Of a stretch of DNA of 64,000 bases, positions 42,701-55,339 are shown in pieces. The notes beneath the pieces are model-generated. The model saw only the letters and a list, made by a program, of their open reading frames with translations. It made no database searches and had not been told where the DNA came from. How positions within the stretch are numbered: the first letter of the stretch is position 1; the number at the start of each line of letters is the position of its first letter. Source of the stretch: Melieria omissa (lineage: Eukaryota; Arthropoda; Insecta; Diptera; Ulidiidae); NCBI GenBank assembly GCA_963971225.1, contig OZ020269.1:79336450-79400449 (forward strand). Direction: 5' to 3'. A program made the translations under genes and the position numbers.

Positions 42701-45700
42701 ATATACATAGAAATGATTTATTTCGGTGATACGAATTTGTTTCACATTGCACATAAGCAGTACGCTTCAAAAAAGTTTAAGAATCGCTGGTGTAAAGTAT
42801 AAATTAGTCAGCCTAGACTGGCTCTTTTTGGTAATTTTATTTTCCACCGAACAAAAAGCATTTCTGAACTACAGTGCGTTGCGTTGCTATCCAATGGATA
42901 TTTCAAATATGAATTCAAATGCAATTTGAATTTGATTTTTTGCCAAGCATTGTAAAGCTCACAGAACTATAAAATAATGCAATTAAATTAAAGCAATCAT
43001 GTTCGGAGAGCAGCAGCAACATGTTGTAAAGCAGCGACTTCTGCGCGTACAGTACGTCATATCCATACAACGAGTACTACAGGCACACCAGGGGCGTAGC
43101 CAGAACTTGGTTTAACAATTTTGTTTGCCAATTTGGTATGTATTATGTTATGTGTTTTTTTTTGTAATTACACTCGACTTTTAAAATATTTAGGGGATTT
43201 TTGGTGGCGCCTTCAGTGATTACAGCAGATTCCCTCAAAACTGTGCGTGAATTCGTCAAAGATCCGTCAAATCTTCATTGAAATCTTTGGAATTGCATTT
43301 AAACATCTCAATAACATAAATTTATAGCACTTTAACTTAACATTTATCACTCCCTGATATGCCTTTTCGGAAAAATGGATTTGTCGGTAGAAGGAAAGCT
43401 TTTTAAAGTGTTAGAAGCCAGCCAAAAGGCCTGAACCGACATTCTGAAAGACATCCAGACCGACAATCTAAAACTCTTTTTCCACATGTTTTTAGCAGAC
43501 ATGGGGGTTTTGCACTAAAAAAAGAAAAACAGTTCCACTAATTTTCCTCCATTAAATTCTCTTTTTGTGGTACTTTATTGGAGTCGAAACATTTCAAATA
43601 AATCTAATGTCTAAATCTATAAGATGATTTTTTTAATCATATATATTTGGATGACCAATAACTAACTGATAGATGCTTAACTTTTCATCCCCTATAATAC
43701 ATAAGTAATATGTGGACACTAGGCAGTAAACTCGTGTCTATCGAAAAATATATTAGCTTGAAAGATGGGAATGAATAGATCGGTCCGATAAAATCAGATT
43801 TGTTAAAAAAAATGCTCAAATGAAGCTCCACCAACTTAGTTTAATAATATTCTAACATTATATGGCAACAATGTAGTGTGTTTACGCTACGATATGATCA
43901 ACGATTATCTTCAACTACATAGTTGTTGTTAGATTTTATGAAATAAAATTGCACCCCTTGTTGTTTTATTTCGCTATTATTACACATTTGGTAATAAATA
44001 ACCACGTATGTACCAACTGTGATTTGTGATTTCTATTGTGTGTTGTTTTTAAAGAATTATTGAATTAATTAACGGAATAAACCGATTTCGATAATGATGA
44101 TCGTGTTTTTTGTTGACCCAACTTTCAATTCAAGCCGCGGCAAGTAACTTCTGTTGCGTATACAAGTAAATTCTCAAACCTTTAGTGGCGTTAACATAGG
44201 CCTGAAAAACCAAATATAATTGGAAGGAATTAACAGCATTCTATTTAAAAATGGGTTTCTTCAGCCGGGGCAAAAGGTATGAAAATTGTAATATCTTATG
44301 GTATGCTTACGTTAGAAACGGCATACTTGAAAAAAATGGGGGGATTATCGGCTGCATGTAAAATATGTTAAGTCAAGATAAAGGCTCTTTGAATTTCTCT
44401 TCAAAGGGTACAAGACATATGAGAATATACATGGAAATAAATACAAACAGTATGAAGAGATTAAAATATTTTATAAAAAAGATGCACGTGGAAGGGATTC
44501 GATGAGAGAGTCCTAATGTTTCTTGCAGCTACTTACAGCACAGTGGAAAAGCCTGAATTTTAAAACCTTTGTGGGCTGGGCTTCTAAAAATTTTATAAAA
44601 AAAATTTCCATTACCACTACACTCTTTTAGTTATAATGAAGACAAGTTTAACTTTGTTTTATATTAGTGGAGCTTGAAATTTTGTGCACGACGCCCAGGT
44701 GCGGTGTGCTTACATGTGTATGTGGAGAATGAAAACAGTGCGGCCGTGGCAGCTCATGTGCGTCGCCAATGCCGAACGCAATGTGGACTGCACTCCATTG
44801 TAACGATTGCCATAATCGAATTCAATTGTCCGTTACCGTTTTTATTTATTAGTGAAATTGACCAGACTCGCTCGCATTTCGCCTTGGGTGTCCGGTGATC
44901 CGGTGCAGCTGTGCGCTTCGCAATATTAGGTGGACATATTGGCCGAGGCTCGTTGTCGACTCGACTGCTGATTGCAAATGTTTTAGCTGTATTCGGTATT
45001 AGAATTTATGACTGGGTGTATTGCATTATTATTATTAACTCAATTCAATTCCATTCCATGTAGTTCGGCTCGTGAATGTGGCGGCTGCTGCTGCCATAAT
45101 TCAAATGTACTGCACAACAATAAATAAATTAAATGATGCAACGCAATGTGCAGGCAAAGGCCGGTGGGTGGGAGCGTGCGCCCAATAAAGCCGCTGCATT
45201 GCGAAGCGAGATTAATTGAATTTCGTATTCGCATTCGATTTAGTTTGCATTTGCGCTCTGATGTCGTTCGCTCGGCCAGTCAACGTTCAACATTGAATTT
45301 GCTATCAGAAGCGTAAAATTTGTTCCTACCGAATATATCAAAATATTATCTCAACGATATTTTCAAAAATAATTACCATAAATGGGTGGGTTGGGGTGAT
45401 GTGAAACACGGCTTCAGGTAGTTTCATTAAAGTATCTACAAGTTGAATTTTTATCAGGTTAGTGGTTTTTTCCCTAAGAACTGAATAATTCAAACATTTT
45501 ATAATCCGAATTTCTCATATTTTGACTGCAACAAAAAACGACTCTTTCTAATTGGATATTTTTGTATTAACCCTTTCGCTATTTGTAGCCATATGGCAAC
45601 ATGCTACTTTGTGGACGTCTGCATGCGTTATGGTTGCAAGAATACATTTTTTTGTTGGCCCTTAGAATAGTTTGAAGTTTTAAGAAAAATACGAAATTAA

Positions 45701-46269
45701 TAAACTGAATATTAAAGTGTAAAGAACGTTTTTTTTTAATGGTATCTTGACATAGTAAAGGAAGAAGAGGCAGAAAACTTAAGATAACTTTTTAATTTTA
45801 ATTTTTTTTTCAATTTTAATACCTTTTTTTGAATTTGGGCTGATTTAAATGGAGAAATATCCAAATTTTGCTTATGCGTAAAAATTTTTTTGTTTAAGTT
45901 ATAATTACAGCCACAACGATGTGGCTGCTCTCATAGAATAACACCCTAAAATAGAAGGTCCGAGTATAAAAATTAAAAAATGTCTTATGGATTGTTGCTA
46001 ACATAAGCACGTAGAAGCCTAAAACGTAAAATTTAACATTTTAATTTTCCCCAGTAAAAATCTGTAGCGAACAAAATTTTGGATTGAAAAGAAAAACATT
46101 AAATGCTCCGACAGTACTTGTGGCGATAAAAATGTATTATGTCTAAATTAGTACCTTCTTTACTCCTCTCTTACTGGTATCGCTCTGGACCCAATAGGAT
46201 CTAACTTGGTAAAGTGGTAACTTGGCCAGCCACCTTATCTAACCTAATCTAAATTAGTACCTACTATTT
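42701..46269. other. non-coding, no gene supported
   Basis: AT-rich with a GC-richer patch at 44680-45290. CAGGGGCGTAGCCAG at 43089-43103 resembles a hAT-type terminus, but no partner end was found. No reading frame has a recognisable domain. Confidence 0.35.
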
Positions 46270-47880
46270 CGTTTTATGTAACAGCACTAGTTTCCGCAAA
46301 CAATGGGCGTGTCACTTTTTCGAACTTTCCTTGATTTTTCCACATTTTCGACTGCAATTTCCGAACTAATAATCCTATCGACATAATTTGTATAGCATTG
46401 CACTTACAATATCTTATGCCTTCTTTTCATTAATGACTTTTATGCGTTCTAAATTGGCGTGGTAAAGGGTTTCAAAGTAGAAAAATATTGAATTTCAAGG
46501 TGTTTTTTCCGATGACGAAAATTGTACAGATGCACGGTGATTCGTTCCATAGACAAAATTCAAAAAATTTATGGTTTCAGAATTTAATGATTTTGATGTT
46601 ATTTGAAAGAAAAAACTCCAACTAAGAAAACCCCAAAAAATCTGTGCAAAAAATCAATTAGTGTCTGTACAAAAGCGGCTCAAAGTTGAAACTTTTTTCT
46701 CAAAAAAATTGAAACTCATATTTTCTGTTTTTTAGTCTATTGAGTAAAAAAAAATGTAAAAATACATGGTTACCAAGAAGTTGCCTAAGCTTTCAATATA
46801 GGTTAAGAAACGATGTGGCTATTTTTGATTTTAATGTTTTCTCAATATTTCTAAAGCTGACGCTTTTACTGCACTTTTAATTTAAAATATTTTTCTAAAT
46901 TAAAAATCTGAAAATTGGCAAAACTTAGAGGGAAATATCTAAAAATTATGTGAAAGTATGTTCCTTGATTTTTTTTTATTTTAAGAAGCATTCTTTCTTT
47001 GTCGGATAATGTAATTACATCCTCCGATATCTTCCGATCTCAGAAAATAATTCAATTTGAAAAGTGGTCTAAACACGTATTTTTCGACAAAATTTATTTT
47101 ATTTATCCCTAAAAGTATGCAATCAGCATGAAAAATGATAAAATCTGCAAAAATGCAAAACATACATCTATTATTATCGTTTTTATTGCAAAACCAGAGG
47201 GTTCTGAGGAAATTTCTGTTACTCTTTGGAATAATCAATGTTGACGTTACCGGTGAAATGTAAAATCTAAAAATTCTAGCCAACACACTTGGTGTTATAA
47301 CTCTCCAAAAATTACGAAATTCGCAAAATTAAGTCTCAGCCATTGCCAAACTATAACAGTCTAAGAAAAACCAAATGAAAATTTCAATTCAGCAGACCAT
47401 GATTAACTAGTATACCAAATTTCATGAAGAACGGACTACTCCTTCTAATTTTGTCCCACGGTTGTACTGTGAGATGTTTCAAAAATCAATTTACGAAGTA
47501 TATAAATATCTTAAGAAGAAACATCATGCAATACAACTGAGGCAACATTTTTGGCGGAATACTCATTAGCATTGAAATAATACCAAAATGTTGCTCATGC
47601 CAATTTCAACACTTTTCAGCCATTCGTCAATGATTTACTTAAAAAACAAAGACCCTCAAAATATGCCAAGTTTTTGTTCTTATTTTTCATCCAGCAATTC
47701 AAAATTTTGTTGTTTTTATTTGTTCAAAACAGGGAAGGAAAATAAAAAACCTTGCCTATCTGGAGGCATTTTGTCTTTTAAACAAATTATTGGCAAATGG
47801 CTGAAAAGTGTTGGAATTGACATGAGCACTTTTTTACTATTTTGTTGTGCTTTGTAATTCATTGATAATCGAAATACAAT
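46270..47880 (+). repeat. dispersed repeat A, copy interrupted by a Transib MITE
   Basis: 46270-46532 (from TGTAACAGCACTAGTTTC) and 47472-47880 match the uninterrupted order at 58322-58513 and 59095 onward. The 939-bp insert between them is a separate element. No coding capacity is seen. The nature of repeat A is unknown. Confidence 0.75.
46533..47471. mobile_element. Transib-type non-autonomous element, copy 1, 939 bp
   Basis: Begins CACGGTGATTCGTTCCATAG and ends TTGTACTGTG, flanked by a 5-bp duplication AGATG (46528-46532, 47472-47476). The related empty site at about 59190 reads ACAGACGTTTC, confirming both ends. The element aligns along its length with 56894-57830, but its right end lacks about 13 bp of the terminal repeat. 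A 5-bp duplication and CACWRTG-like heptamers are the hallmarks of Transib elements. No transposase is encoded. Confidence 0.8.
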
Positions 47881-48676
47881 CAAAAGAGTAACTTACTTTG
47901 GTTAGCTAACCTTTTTAAATATGCATTTTGCAAGTACCTATTAATTGTTTCTATATCTACAAAAATATGCAAGTATGTGTTTAATAATACTTAACACAAA
48001 TGGAAATCTTTAAGGTCTCTCAAGGTCTCTTTTGCTACTTGGCCAACTTTGAATAACGTCAAACCAAACTTTATCCTTTGAAGTCATCCACCAGAGTATT
48101 TATTGACACAGGCATAACAACAATAACAACAATTGCTGCCTGTAAATACGAATCAAAACAACCAACAACAATACAACGACATCGGCACAACAGCAATAAC
48201 AACGGCAACAAAATTCCAGTTAAGTTGAAATTTATTAACTGTGTAAGTCGTCGTCAACAGGCGACAAAAGTGCGGAGCGCAGGAAAGAATGAAATTGTTG
48301 TGTAAAATTTCATAAAAATCGTAAAAGTAAATATTTACACACCCACACACACACACATACGTTCGCGTTGAGCCATCTTCAATGGCAGTTCAAGCGTTGT
48401 CGGCGCTGAGCCTGCCTACGAAAAACTTTGACGTCTCGCTCTTACGCGCTGCTTAACTCGCAGACACAGTCATAAATATGGCAAGAAGTTATTAAAAAAT
48501 AAAAAGACATAAATAAATTGTCGCAGTTTGGGTGGAAACGACGACGACAGAAATAAATCCAAAAGATATTGCATTGCGCCTGGGGGTGAATTCCGAGGAG
48601 CGCGACGCGTCCTGCTGCAGCAAAGTATTAACATTAAGGCAGATTTGTGCATCCGTGTCTAGACTGCGAGTGTGTC
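47881..48676. other. non-coding with simple repeats
   Basis: CAA-rich tract (48115-48190) and a CA run (48335-48358). No gene supported. Confidence 0.4.
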
Positions 48677-48678
48677 TA

Positions 48679-49176
48679 CGTGGGCAGTCCGATAAGTACC
48701 GCCCGATGGTGCCACTATCGTAAGAGGAATTTACAATCGTGTAGTACATCCTCGTAGACGGCTACTGTCAAAATTTCAACCATATTGGATTTGTAGTTTT
48801 GTTTTGAACGCGTGTGGAAACGAACGTGTCCGCGGATTTTAGAAAAATGGAAAAATAGCAATATCGGTCGCATTAGGCTACGAACAGCTGCCCCACCCAC
48901 CGTATTCTCCAGATTTGGCCCCGTGTGACTTGGAAACAAAAAGTGTTTCCAAACTTGAAAAAGTCACTCGCCGGGCAGAAATTTGAGTCGAATGAGGAGG
49001 TTATCGCCGCCACGGAGGCCTCCAGGAAACGTATTTTTCAGACGGGTTAAAGAAGTTGGAACATCGCTGGGTCAAGTGTATCGAGTTGAAAGGAGACTAC
49101 GTTGAGAAATAAATCGCCACTTTTCCAAAATTTTCGTTTTTCTTTTGTAGGCTAAGTACTTATCGGACCACCCACG
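48679..49176 (+). mobile_element. internally deleted mariner, 498 bp
   Basis: Inverted ends CGTGGGYRGTCCGATAAGTA (48679 on and complement of 49157-49176, two mismatches), flanked by TA (48677-48678, 49177-49178). The inside keeps the start and the last part of a mariner transposase gene. It is a different mariner subfamily from the one at 15747, with ends of irritans type as I recall them. Confidence 0.85.
48847..49112 (+). pseudogene. mariner transposase remnant
   Basis: ATG 48847 (MEK, then a stop) is joined by deletion to LGYEQLPHPPYSPDLAPCD, the region of the third catalytic Asp, with the frame then disturbed. The end reads GLKKLEHRWVKCIELKGDYV and stops at 49110-49112. The helix-turn-helix half and the first two catalytic acids are gone. 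Confidence 0.85.
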
Positions 49177-49178
49177 TA

Positions 49179-50242
49179 CATGAAAACAACCGAGCGCGAT
49201 GTGATTTTGGCTTCGTCCACATATTTGTCGGTACATGTTTTGCGCTGAAGTGTAAGCAATCCGGGATGGAGAAAACTTCTCCTTGAATCGAGTGTATGAG
49301 CCAAGCAGTTTTTCGGCGTATTGCGGTTTGTTGTCCCAAATATTTATTAAAAATCTAATGTCACTTCAGTTGCGCAAAGTTTAATTGTAACAAATTTCTT
49401 TGAAATATATAAATGCTTTATTATCCGTTAAATATATGTACGAGTTAAATTTGAGTACAATCGGATTAGCTTCACATGTTCGCAATCTTCTGAATTTTTG
49501 GTTGAAATTAAATCGACACTTTAAACTTTTGTCCGGATTAAGTGTCAGTTGACTCTATTTAAAGCATTAAGAAATGGTTTCAACTTAAAGCAATGACCCT
49601 CAGCGGATGTTATACGAGTGTCTCATCCCATTTCGGATTCTTATGCAATCCAAATAGACTGTGGAGGCGCGAGTTATGGACATGTCCGCCACCTCAGATA
49701 TAGCCCATGTGTTTCCGATAATGTTTAGTGCACTAAATAAACACAGTGTGTGCACTTAACAAACGATATCAGTTCACAGAACAAGTGCTTAGCGGAAATT
49801 GTAACGCTGCAATAAAGATAAGTAATTAGGCTGTCTTCAGCATTAGTCGTAAGAGACAAAATAGTGCCTGGGCTGCACTGATAATAAGTAAGAAATATCA
49901 GGTAGTCAAAGTTGTAGAGTGCAGTTTTGATGCACAAAACTGGCATTCTGGATCCACCAGTCTCGGGAGGCAGTCAATCCACGACTCCGTCCTTAAATAA
50001 AGTTATTCAATTAACAACTTAACTCGCGCGATCTATTGCAATCATAGAATTCAAGTATAAAAATACTGTTACTCCCATGAGGGTTATTTTTTTTGTGTGA
50101 CTTAAAAACGTCTTTTAATACAGAAAAAATACAACCTTTCACCTCCTGGAAAAGTACCGTTGAACGGTAAACGAACCATATAAGTGCGCTTTTTAATTCG
50201 AAATCATCCTTTGCGTTTCAACATTTTCATTTCTATTTCAAT
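49179..50242. other. non-coding, no feature seen
   Basis: No convincing reading frame or repeat boundary. Confidence 0.35.
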
Positions 50243-50392
50243 ATGAGCCACCTTAATCCTTTTAAGCTGTACCAGCTGTTTGGAAGGGAGGAAGATTTCG
50301 AAATAAGCGAAAAAGTGCCTAAGAAGTTAGTTGAATGGAAGTTAATACCCCGCGAAGGAAGCTATTGGTGTCCTAATGGCCACGTAATATAA
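50243..50392 (+). pseudogene. short protein, possibly Merlin/ISXO2-type transposase N-terminus
   Basis: A 49-codon frame opens MSHLNPFKLYQLF and contains LVEWKLIPREGSYWCPNGH before a stop. Merlin/ISXO2-type proteins carry a similar N-terminal stretch with CPxCG/CPxGH zinc motifs ahead of the DDE domain. Here only one half of the zinc motif survives and no DDE domain follows. The resemblance is weak and could be chance. Confidence 0.3.
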
Positions 50393-50399
50393 TTCCAAA

Positions 50400-51720
50400 C
50401 ATATGATTTTCTCCTCACCCACGGCATACCGTCCGCTCTGCATGCTCAACAACGCAGCCAAGATGCTCGAGCAGCTAATCGAAAATCGGCTTGAAGCATG
50501 CGTTGAAGGACAACTGTCTGAATACCAGTTCGGTTTCAGGAAGAAAAGCGTGACAACTGAAGAACTCGGGGTGGTGAAAGCTTAAATCCATCAATGGCAG
50601 ACGCTGGCTGGACGTCACATTGGATGTTAAGAAAACTTTCAATAGCGCTAGGTGGAAGGAAATTCTTAAAGCCCTCAGCTTCTTCCAGGTACCTGTCTAT
50701 CAACACAATATTGTGTCAGACTACTAGTGTAAGAGAATTCTCTGCTACAGTAGTAACCAAGGCATCGTGCACCGCAAGGTCACAGCACGGATGCCACAAG
50801 TGTCCGCACTAGGCCCCCTGCTGTGGAACATTATGTACGACGGCGTATTGCGCTTTACCCGAAAGGAACAACAATTGTTGGCTTCGCCAAATACATTTCT
50901 GTCGTCGTAAGCACTCACGACTATCGTCCGTTCTGCAGAGAGCGCGGCATCCGCCTCATCAGCAGCCACAAAGTGGTCGAACAAGTATCGATACGGGGTG
51001 GAGACAGCCTGGTTGATTCAAAACTCTACGTGAACTACCTCGGCGTGCTAATTGACTACAGCCTGTGCTTCCGCGATCACATTGACTATGCCAGTAAAAA
51101 AGCTGCAACGTCAACCACAGCGCTGACCAGAATCACGGCAAATACACGCGGACTGCGCCAGCACTGCAGACAGCTGCTCAATTCTACTGTATGGAGCTAC
51201 AATACGGATGGACGTCTTCAAATGCCACACGGCATGAAATCGACATACCGTAAATGCGCTCTCAGGGTGTGCTCAACGTACAGAACAGTGTCGGAGGACG
51301 CTGCACTGGTGATAGCTGGATTGCACTCAAGCGCGAGACTTGACAACAATGCGTAGCCCAGTAGCAAACAAGGCTGGACGGCGCATTAAACGGAAGGTGG
51401 ACGTACCGCCTTATCCCGGGTGCCTTAAAGTGTACCTGCACCGATTCGGGCACGACTGCGACCCCTACTGCGAGCACAGAATACGCAGGAGGATGCGGAG
51501 CAAGCCCTATTCACGCAGAATGCACGAGGCTCTGACGATAGTGACATAGACGCTTCGAGCAAATTGCTCAATCCGCCTCTCGACGATTTACCTGACGGTA
51601 GTATCAGGGGGAAATACGGACACGAGAGAGATGTTTTTAGCCTGTGCACAGCACAGCTTAGCCTGTCCCTTGCTCAAAATTGCTTTTGCTGTCCTTTGGG
51701 GTCAGGATGACCCCAACCAA
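50400..51720 (+). pseudogene. R1-clade non-LTR retrotransposon reverse transcriptase relic
   Basis: Blocks in order: SPTAYRPLCMLNNAAKMLEQ (reverse transcriptase start), LSEYQFGFRKKSVT, VRRRIALYPKGTTIVGFAKY (the catalytic YADD/FADD box replaced), LYVNYLGVLIDYSLCFRDHI, RKCALRVCSTYRTVSEDAAL, then YLHRFGHDCDPYC and NTQEDAEQALF (Cys-rich C-terminal domain). At least four frame changes or stops separate them. The order and wording match R1-like elements of insects. The loss of the Asp pair and frame breaks show it is inactive. Confidence 0.8.
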
Positions 51721-51954
51721 ACGGTTATATAATTTACTGACAAAACATGAAGGAAGGTAACACATAAATAACAAAAGAAAAGGAGAAAGCCCCGAAAAGT
51801 GTTTTCTCGATTTGTTATTGGGTTGTCAGAGCGAGTAACACACAAGTAGACGAGCGCACAAAACAGCTCAATCGTTTTTTTAATTCTGCCTGGGGTGAAT
51901 TAGACCCCAAGGGAAAGGTAGAAGGTTAAAGTACTTGCAATTATGTCAAAGTTT

Positions 51955-52050
51955 TCCCGCAAAAATGTACAAAATGAATCTGAATTCACGCGCTTTTTTG
52001 TGGCATTGCCTAAGTTATTTGATAAAATAATGTTGATGGCTCCCAATGGA
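51955..52050 (+). repeat. dispersed repeat, copy 2
   Basis: Matches 25036-25135 around GTGGCATTGCCTAAGTTATT and ATGGCTCCCAATGGATAA. Flanking DNA differs between the copies. No coding capacity. Confidence 0.6.
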
Positions 52051-52320
52051 TAACTAAGTATATCACACATATGCTTTGAAATGCAAATGTATTCATAATA
52101 AATACAAAACATGCATATTGGGACCTTTTAATATATCCCTCATCAATTAATTTAAGGGGAAAACAGTTTTTTATAGAAAATCATCTCCTTAAGAAATTTA
52201 TTTAAAAAATGAGCTCCGAAAGGTAAAATAATGAAAGTATGATTTATATACATGGCATAGCAAATTGGATCACTTGATGACACTTTTTTTCCGGCTGACA
52301 CTTTTTTGCGACTTTTTTAA

Positions 52321-53313
52321 CCCGGCATCGGTGTGGTGGGGTATACCATACCCCCAGAGGTTGTATTTTTGTAAATATTACGCCTATCCATTTTTTGTGG
52401 GCACTATCGCTTCTAGTAGCTGTTTATAACAGTCCAACCTTACACATTTGCTATCCAAAAACAACTTGAGTTTTACCAGATTTCAGTCACATCCCGCTAA
52501 AGTTCATTGGGGTATGACATACCCCACCACACCAATAACGTAACTTTTTCTGTAAATGATTTTGAATTCAAATTGATATTTTTGATGGTCTAGTAGTCAT
52601 CGATTTATTAAAAAAACTCACCGGACGGAAACATAAGAGGCAAGTACCAACTGTCCAACTGCTACGTGCAAGAAAAGCTCCCAGTTCAGTATTCGCATTT
52701 CGTCGCCGTAGAAAACGAATGTCGTATGTTCCATTGAACTTAATAGCACATACGACAATCGTTTGTCGTATCATATGTGCCAAAAAATATCATTATTTTT
52801 GTACATCATCATGATTCTGTAAATCCTTGAGATAATGCAAAGCTGTACCAAAACGTCGTCAGTACAGTACACAATGTTCGGTTTGTCTGAGAGCAAAAAC
52901 CTTATACATCTTGCAAAAAATGCGCTAATTTGGAGACCCTGTATTTCACTACTATTTCACCGTAGCTACCGAAAATTATATGTCACATAACTACATGTAT
53001 ATCGTTTTTAAAACCGACTATGGTTTTTGGAAAAGTATGCAATGTAATTTTTTTAAACCCCATTTTATGAAGTCAACCTATAAATTTCAGTATTTTTCGT
53101 TTATTTTTCTTATATTTGTTATTTTCTTTTACAAATTGCTTGCACAAGAAATTTTTTTGCATTTTCTTACGTAAAATGAAATGAAGAATAATATGTAATT
53201 GCTATCTTTTATATTTGTGTTGTTTCGTGGGCTTGGTGCTATATAAAGTTTTGGGGTATGTCATATCCCACCACACCAATAACGTAATTTTTTTTCACCA
53301 CACCAACGCCGGG
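52321..53313. mobile_element. piggyBac-like non-autonomous element, 993 bp
   Basis: Inverted ends CCCGGCRTYGGTGTGGTG lie directly inside TTAA (52317-52320, 53314-53317). CCC ends with a TTAA duplication are the piggyBac pattern. Three GGGGTAT...ATACCCC palindromes lie inside (52338-52354, 52509-52525, 53253-53269), each next to a CCACACCA word. No transposase frame is present. Confidence 0.8.
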
Positions 53314-53317
53314 TTAA

Positions 53318-54224
53318 ATTTTTCAGCGACAACACTGGATAAGAGACACAACTACAGATTTGCTTTCAAATATTCTAGCGGAAGAATCTTTTCCTAAGAA
53401 TATTAGAAATTTACTTTAACTTTCGCAACTGTTCTTTGAATGGCAGCTTTAACACTTCTTGCAATAAAAATATTGAGGTCCCATCGTTTCGATATTTTAA
53501 AAATGAGGTTTTATATGCTCCCAGCTTCTTTCACAAAAATTACAGCTGATTGCTTGATTTTGGAAGAGGCTTCCAAATGCACCTTCACATGAGTTTTTAG
53601 GAACACATGCGTTTTTATAATGATTTTTAAAACAACCCACAAACTCTTGGAATAGAAAAATAATAACAGAATACCGTAACAAAGCTACTCTCCAGGTACT
53701 CAACTTTATGATTTTAGTTTTAGCATTGTTCATGCGCAACTGAAGAAGAAAAAAAACACATCCCGAAAACTTAAAATACTTTTACAAACAATTATTTCCT
53801 TAAAATGTTTAATATTTTTTAACTTTGAGTACATCGTATTCGTACAAAATCGTATTATTCATATTGCTCATGCAAGTAATGCATGCATTACATTTTATAC
53901 ATCTGGGGGACACTTGGGACCTTTTATAATGTCCTGTTCAGACAGCCAAATAAATTCAGGCAATTTAGTTCTGAATAGAGATTATTGCTTTTGCTGTTCA
54001 CACTCCTCTCCGAAAGCCATTGGTATATTTAATTAATCCCAAAAATCATCTCTGGAGTACTCGCGCAATCTAATATTCTCCGATTACCTCAAATACAAAA
54101 TTTTTGGCTCCGATGGCAGATTCAGGATATGGAGAAAGATGGGAGAAGCTTACAATCCAAAGTCATGTATTCTTTGTTAGAAAAATAAGTTCTCTAGGCT
54201 TATTTGTATCTCTGGATTGTGCTT
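53318..54224. other. non-coding, no feature seen
   Basis: AT-rich; the frame at 53497-53739 (minus) has no domain. Confidence 0.35.
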
Positions 54225-54525
54225 AAAAAATAAAACACACTTCAATTACTCAACGCGAAACGCAATGAAAAGCCAACAATCACTTTATTCACAAATTTAC
54301 ACTGCTTGTCTTTACACTTGGTACTACTTAATGGACCATTCCGTGTTTCACCTTTGCTTGTTCAAGTAAGACTGTCCCTCTGCGCTGCACCGGCTGCCTT
54401 TTATACTTGGCTGCTTATCGCGCCGATTGTTCTCGCACATTCCAATTGGACTACCTCTCGAGCGTTCTCGCACATCCCATTACCACGGTTGCCACAATTG
54501 GTAACTTTTTACCAAAATTGGTAAC
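54225..54525 (-). repeat. probable solo LTR
   Basis: On the minus strand a TATAAAAGGCAGCC box (complement of 54393-54406) is followed at about 110 bp by GTGAATAAAGTGATTG with a polyadenylation signal. This is the promoter-to-polyA spacing of a retrotransposon LTR. No internal region or second LTR is seen. The ends are uncertain. Five TTGGTAACTT-like words (54498-54560) lie next to it. Confidence 0.45.
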
Positions 54526-54684
54526 TTTTAAACTGTTTGGTAACTTGGTAACTTTAATTTCATTTTGATAACTTTTGCAATCAAAAATTGATTTGAAGTA
54601 ATAGACAAGAAATTTTGCTTTTTTATTTATAAATTTAAATTTATTTATAAAACCAAATTTTTGAAAAGATTGCCGCAACATCCC

Positions 54685-55040
54685 AGCAAGGCACGTACCG
54701 GTTATGTTACCGGTAACATGACCGGTACGCATAACCAAGGTTTCCGTTACAGCTTCTAGTGACATTCTTAAGGCGGTGGGAAAAAAGTCACCGAAACTCA
54801 TGTATACGTGTGAGCTTCCATCCCGTTCGCCCTCATGTAGTATGTAGAAATATGGTCCATATAGTTTTCTCGCTCACTTTTCCGTCACACGTACCGGTAC
54901 CGTACCAGTGACAGTGCCAGTTACAGTATCGTAAAGCGTAACGAAAATACCAGTTACAGTATCGGTTACAGTATCGAAATGTGTAACGGAGATACAGGCC
55001 ACAGTATCGGTTACAGTACAGGTTACAGTACCAGTTACAT
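54685..55040. repeat. degenerate subterminal repeat array
   Basis: Many variants of GGTTACAGTAT / CCAGTTACAGTATCG and of ACCGGTTA/TAACCGG words in both orientations occur between 54690 and 55035, spaced about 10-25 bp. Such clustered subterminal words are binding sites for transposon proteins in CACTA elements; that role here is inferred. Confidence 0.65.
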
Positions 55041-55339
55041 ATATTTGAATAAATAAGCGTTTACTTTTGATTAAAAAATGCTTGTTTTAATAATTTTTTC
55101 GATATAATAGATATAATACAAAAATATCATAATACAAAACTAACAAAAATAAACCATTATAAAAATAACAAGTATTTCATAAAAATTAGTTAATTAACAA
55201 AAATAACTCAACAAAACATTCAGATGTAATTCATAAAAACAAATAAAATACTAAAATAATAAAACGATACAAAAACAAATTAATTAACAAACAAAAATAA
55301 ATTAATTAACAAACAAAAAATTAATACGTATGTAAATGA

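Noticed and set aside
43089..43103. CAGGGGCGTAGCCAG, resembling a hAT terminus
   Set aside because: No inverted partner or 8-bp duplication found nearby, so no element can be delimited.
54898..55035. possible CRISPR-like or tandem satellite array
   Set aside because: Words are degenerate, in both orientations and irregularly spaced; it fits transposon subterminal repeats in a eukaryotic genome.
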